Assembly: GCF_029076695.1 (NCBI RefSeq)
Contig: NZ_JARFIK010000001.1
Coordinates: 1,054,001 to 1,118,000 of the forward strand
Direction: 5' to 3'
Length of the DNA stretch: 64,000 bases
From: Adlercreutzia equolifaciens
GTDB lineage: Bacteria > Actinomycetota > Coriobacteriia > Coriobacteriales > Eggerthellaceae
How positions within the stretch are numbered: the stretch's first letter is position 1; every line of letters begins with the position of its first letter. The notes beneath the pieces were generated by a model. That model worked only from the letters and a program-made list of their open reading frames with translations. It was not told where the DNA came from and made no database searches. Below are positions 62,901 through 64,000 of the stretch, one piece after another. Both the position numbers and the translations under genes were made by a program.

Positions 62901-63668
62901 ATGAACATCGTTGTGTGCTACAAGATCGTTCCTGACGAGCAGGACGCTCAGATTCAGGGCGACCGCACGCTGTCTTTCGAGCGCGCTGCCCTCAAGATCG
63001 GCGACTACGATCTGAATGCCGTCGAGGCTGGCGTGACCCTGGCCGCCGAGACGGGCGCGACGGTCACCTGCCTGACCGCTGGCGGCGACGCCGTCGAGGA
63101 CTCGAAGCTCAAGAAGGCCATTCTGGCCCGCGGTCCCCAAGAGAACGTGGCCGTGAAGGACGTGAGCCTCCCGGCGGCCGATTCCGCTACCACCTCCGCG
63201 GTGCTGGCCGGTGCGGTGAAGAGCCTCGATGACGTATCGCTCGTGCTGACGGGCGAGGGCTCGGCCGACCTCTATTCCCAGCAGGTGGGCATCCAGTTGG
63301 GCGAGCGTCTGGGCTGGCCCGTGGTGAACGCCGTCAGCGCCATTCAGCTGGACGGCGACGTGGCCCATGTGCAGCGTTCGCTGGAAGACGTGGTGGAGTC
63401 GCTCGACGTGCCGCTGCCAGCGGTGCTCTGCGTTGTGGCCGACATGAACGATCCCCGCATTCCCTCCATGAAGGACATCCTGGGCGCTGGCAAGAAGCCC
63501 TCGAAGGTGGTAGCCCTGGACGAGGTGGCCGTGGAGGCCGCTCCGGCTACCGTCGAGGTGGTCAGCACGCTGGCTCCCGAGCAGAAGGACCGTGCTTGCA
63601 CGGTCTACGAGACGGCCGACGACGAGGCCATCGAGAAGTTCCTCGGCGCCATTCGCGAGCAGCTCTAG
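62901..63668 (+). CDS. fixA: Electron transfer flavoprotein beta subunit, FixA
   Basis: A 255-residue ETF beta subunit. The opening NIVVCYKIVPDEQ, the nucleotide region LTAGGDAVED, LTGEGSADLYSQQVG and the end region PRIPSMKDILGAGKKP are characteristic. It pairs with FixB to move electrons from NADH, by bifurcation, to FixC/FixX and the acyl-CoA reductase. Start ATG 62901 has AAGGAG in the palindrome arm just upstream. First gene behind promoter P6. Confidence 0.93.
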   Translation: MNIVVCYKIVPDEQDAQIQGDRTLSFERAALKIGDYDLNAVEAGVTLAAETGATVTCLTAGGDAVEDSKLKKAILARGPQENVAVKDVSLPAADSATTSAVLAGAVKSLDDVSLVLTGEGSADLYSQQVGIQLGERLGWPVVNAVSAIQLDGDVAHVQRSLEDVVESLDVPLPAVLCVVADMNDPRIPSMKDILGAGKKPSKVVALDEVAVEAAPATVEVVSTLAPEQKDRACTVYETADDEAIEKFLGAIREQL

Positions 63669-63679
63669 GAAAGGATGAG

Positions 63680-64000
63680 ATGATCATGGCAAACATTTTG
63701 ATGTTCGCGGACACCCCGTCCGCCTATGAGGAGCTCGCCTATGCGGCCCGTGCCCTGGGCGGCGAGCCCGTGGCGCTGTACGCCGGCCCCCGCGAGGGTG
63801 CCGAGCAGATCACCGGCTTCGGTGCGAAGGTGCTCTACTTCGGCGAGATTCCGGCCGGCGCCATGGCCGAGGACGTCGTTCCCTGCTACGAGGCTGCCAT
63901 CAAGCGCGAGAATCCGGTGCTGGTGCTTTCCCGTGCCGGCAAGCGCGATGCCCTGGTGGCTGGCCGCTTGGCTGTGCGCCTGGGCGTGCCGGCCGTGAAC
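63680..64000 (+). CDS. fixB: Electron transfer flavoprotein alpha subunit, FixB, 5' part
   Basis: The first 107 residues of an ETF alpha subunit, cut by the window edge. The opening ANILMFADTPSAYEEL and the segment PVLVLSRAGKRDALVAGRLA fit the ETF alpha N-terminal domain. Start ATG 63680 is four bases after AAAGGA; ATG 63686 gives two residues fewer. It follows fixA by 11 bases and should be co-transcribed from P6. Confidence 0.85.
   Translation, partial: MIMANILMFADTPSAYEELAYAARALGGEPVALYAGPREGAEQITGFGAKVLYFGEIPAGAMAEDVVPCYEAAIKRENPVLVLSRAGKRDALVAGRLAVRLGVPAVN

Overview
The window looks like a chromosome segment of a high-GC anaerobic gut actinobacterium of the Eggerthellaceae (Eggerthella, Gordonibacter or Adlercreutzia type; the genus cannot be fixed from the sequence alone). 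The evidence is a Tat-exported molybdopterin oxidoreductase operon, two Tat-exported flavin reductases each divergent from a LuxR-type regulator with a many-helix membrane N-terminus, CaiB-type CoA transferases, and the absence of aerobic respiratory genes. No rRNA, tRNA, CRISPR array, complete transposon or prophage was seen.

Layout. 1-5.3 kb: tail of an unknown gene, then a DMSO-reductase-family operon (catalytic subunit, FeS subunit, TorD chaperone, haem-type membrane anchor). 5.5-10.1 kb: housekeeping genes (S10 peptidase, PAP2 phosphatase, nitroreductase, MGMT-family protein, deoxyinosine glycosylase). 10.1-13.5 kb: first LuxR/flavin-reductase pair. 13.5-18 kb: a repeat-rich spacer, a lipoprotein, a protein made of three tandem RidA domains, and an anchored extracytoplasmic protein. 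17.8-31.6 kb: deformylase-like protein, HelD, an ABC half-transporter, a CxxCH lipoprotein, a MarR/RND-efflux locus and a Ski2-like helicase. 31.6-35.1 kb: second LuxR/flavin-reductase pair, visibly AT-richer than its surroundings. 35.1-40.5 kb: a glycine riboswitch with an AGCS symporter, an NhaC-type antiporter, SfsA and a C26 amidotransferase.

40.6-64 kb is the most distinctive part: a sigma-54-controlled catabolic island. It holds two CaiB-like CoA transferases, three related MFS carriers, a SnoaL-like protein, FixC and FixX, an enoate-reductase-type flavoprotein, an enoyl-CoA hydratase, an acyl-CoA ligase fused to a metallo-beta-lactamase domain, a CaiA-like acyl-CoA dehydrogenase, RpoN, a sigma-54 activator (GAF/PAS, AAA+, Fis-type HTH) and FixA/FixB. 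I find six strong -24/-12 elements (TGGCACG-N4-TTGCT or one base off), and a seventh that forms a perfect mirror image with one of them. The mirrored pair drives a CoA transferase one way and, the other way, a free-standing Hsp70 substrate-binding domain with no ATPase domain.

Inferred working: an exogenous carboxylate enters through the MFS carriers, is activated by the ligase or by CoA transfer, is hydrated or dehydrated and reduced as a CoA thioester by the CaiA-like enzyme and the enoate reductase, with electrons supplied by FixABCX. The nearest known model is anaerobic carnitine/crotonobetaine reduction. The single OYE-type enzyme, MFS carriers, class III CoA transferases and SnoaL-like protein also recall bai-type or hydroxycinnamate pathways, so the substrate is open.

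Two dispersed repeat families, each with two copies here, keep a conserved core but have outer arms that differ between copies while staying complementary, which points to selection on structure.
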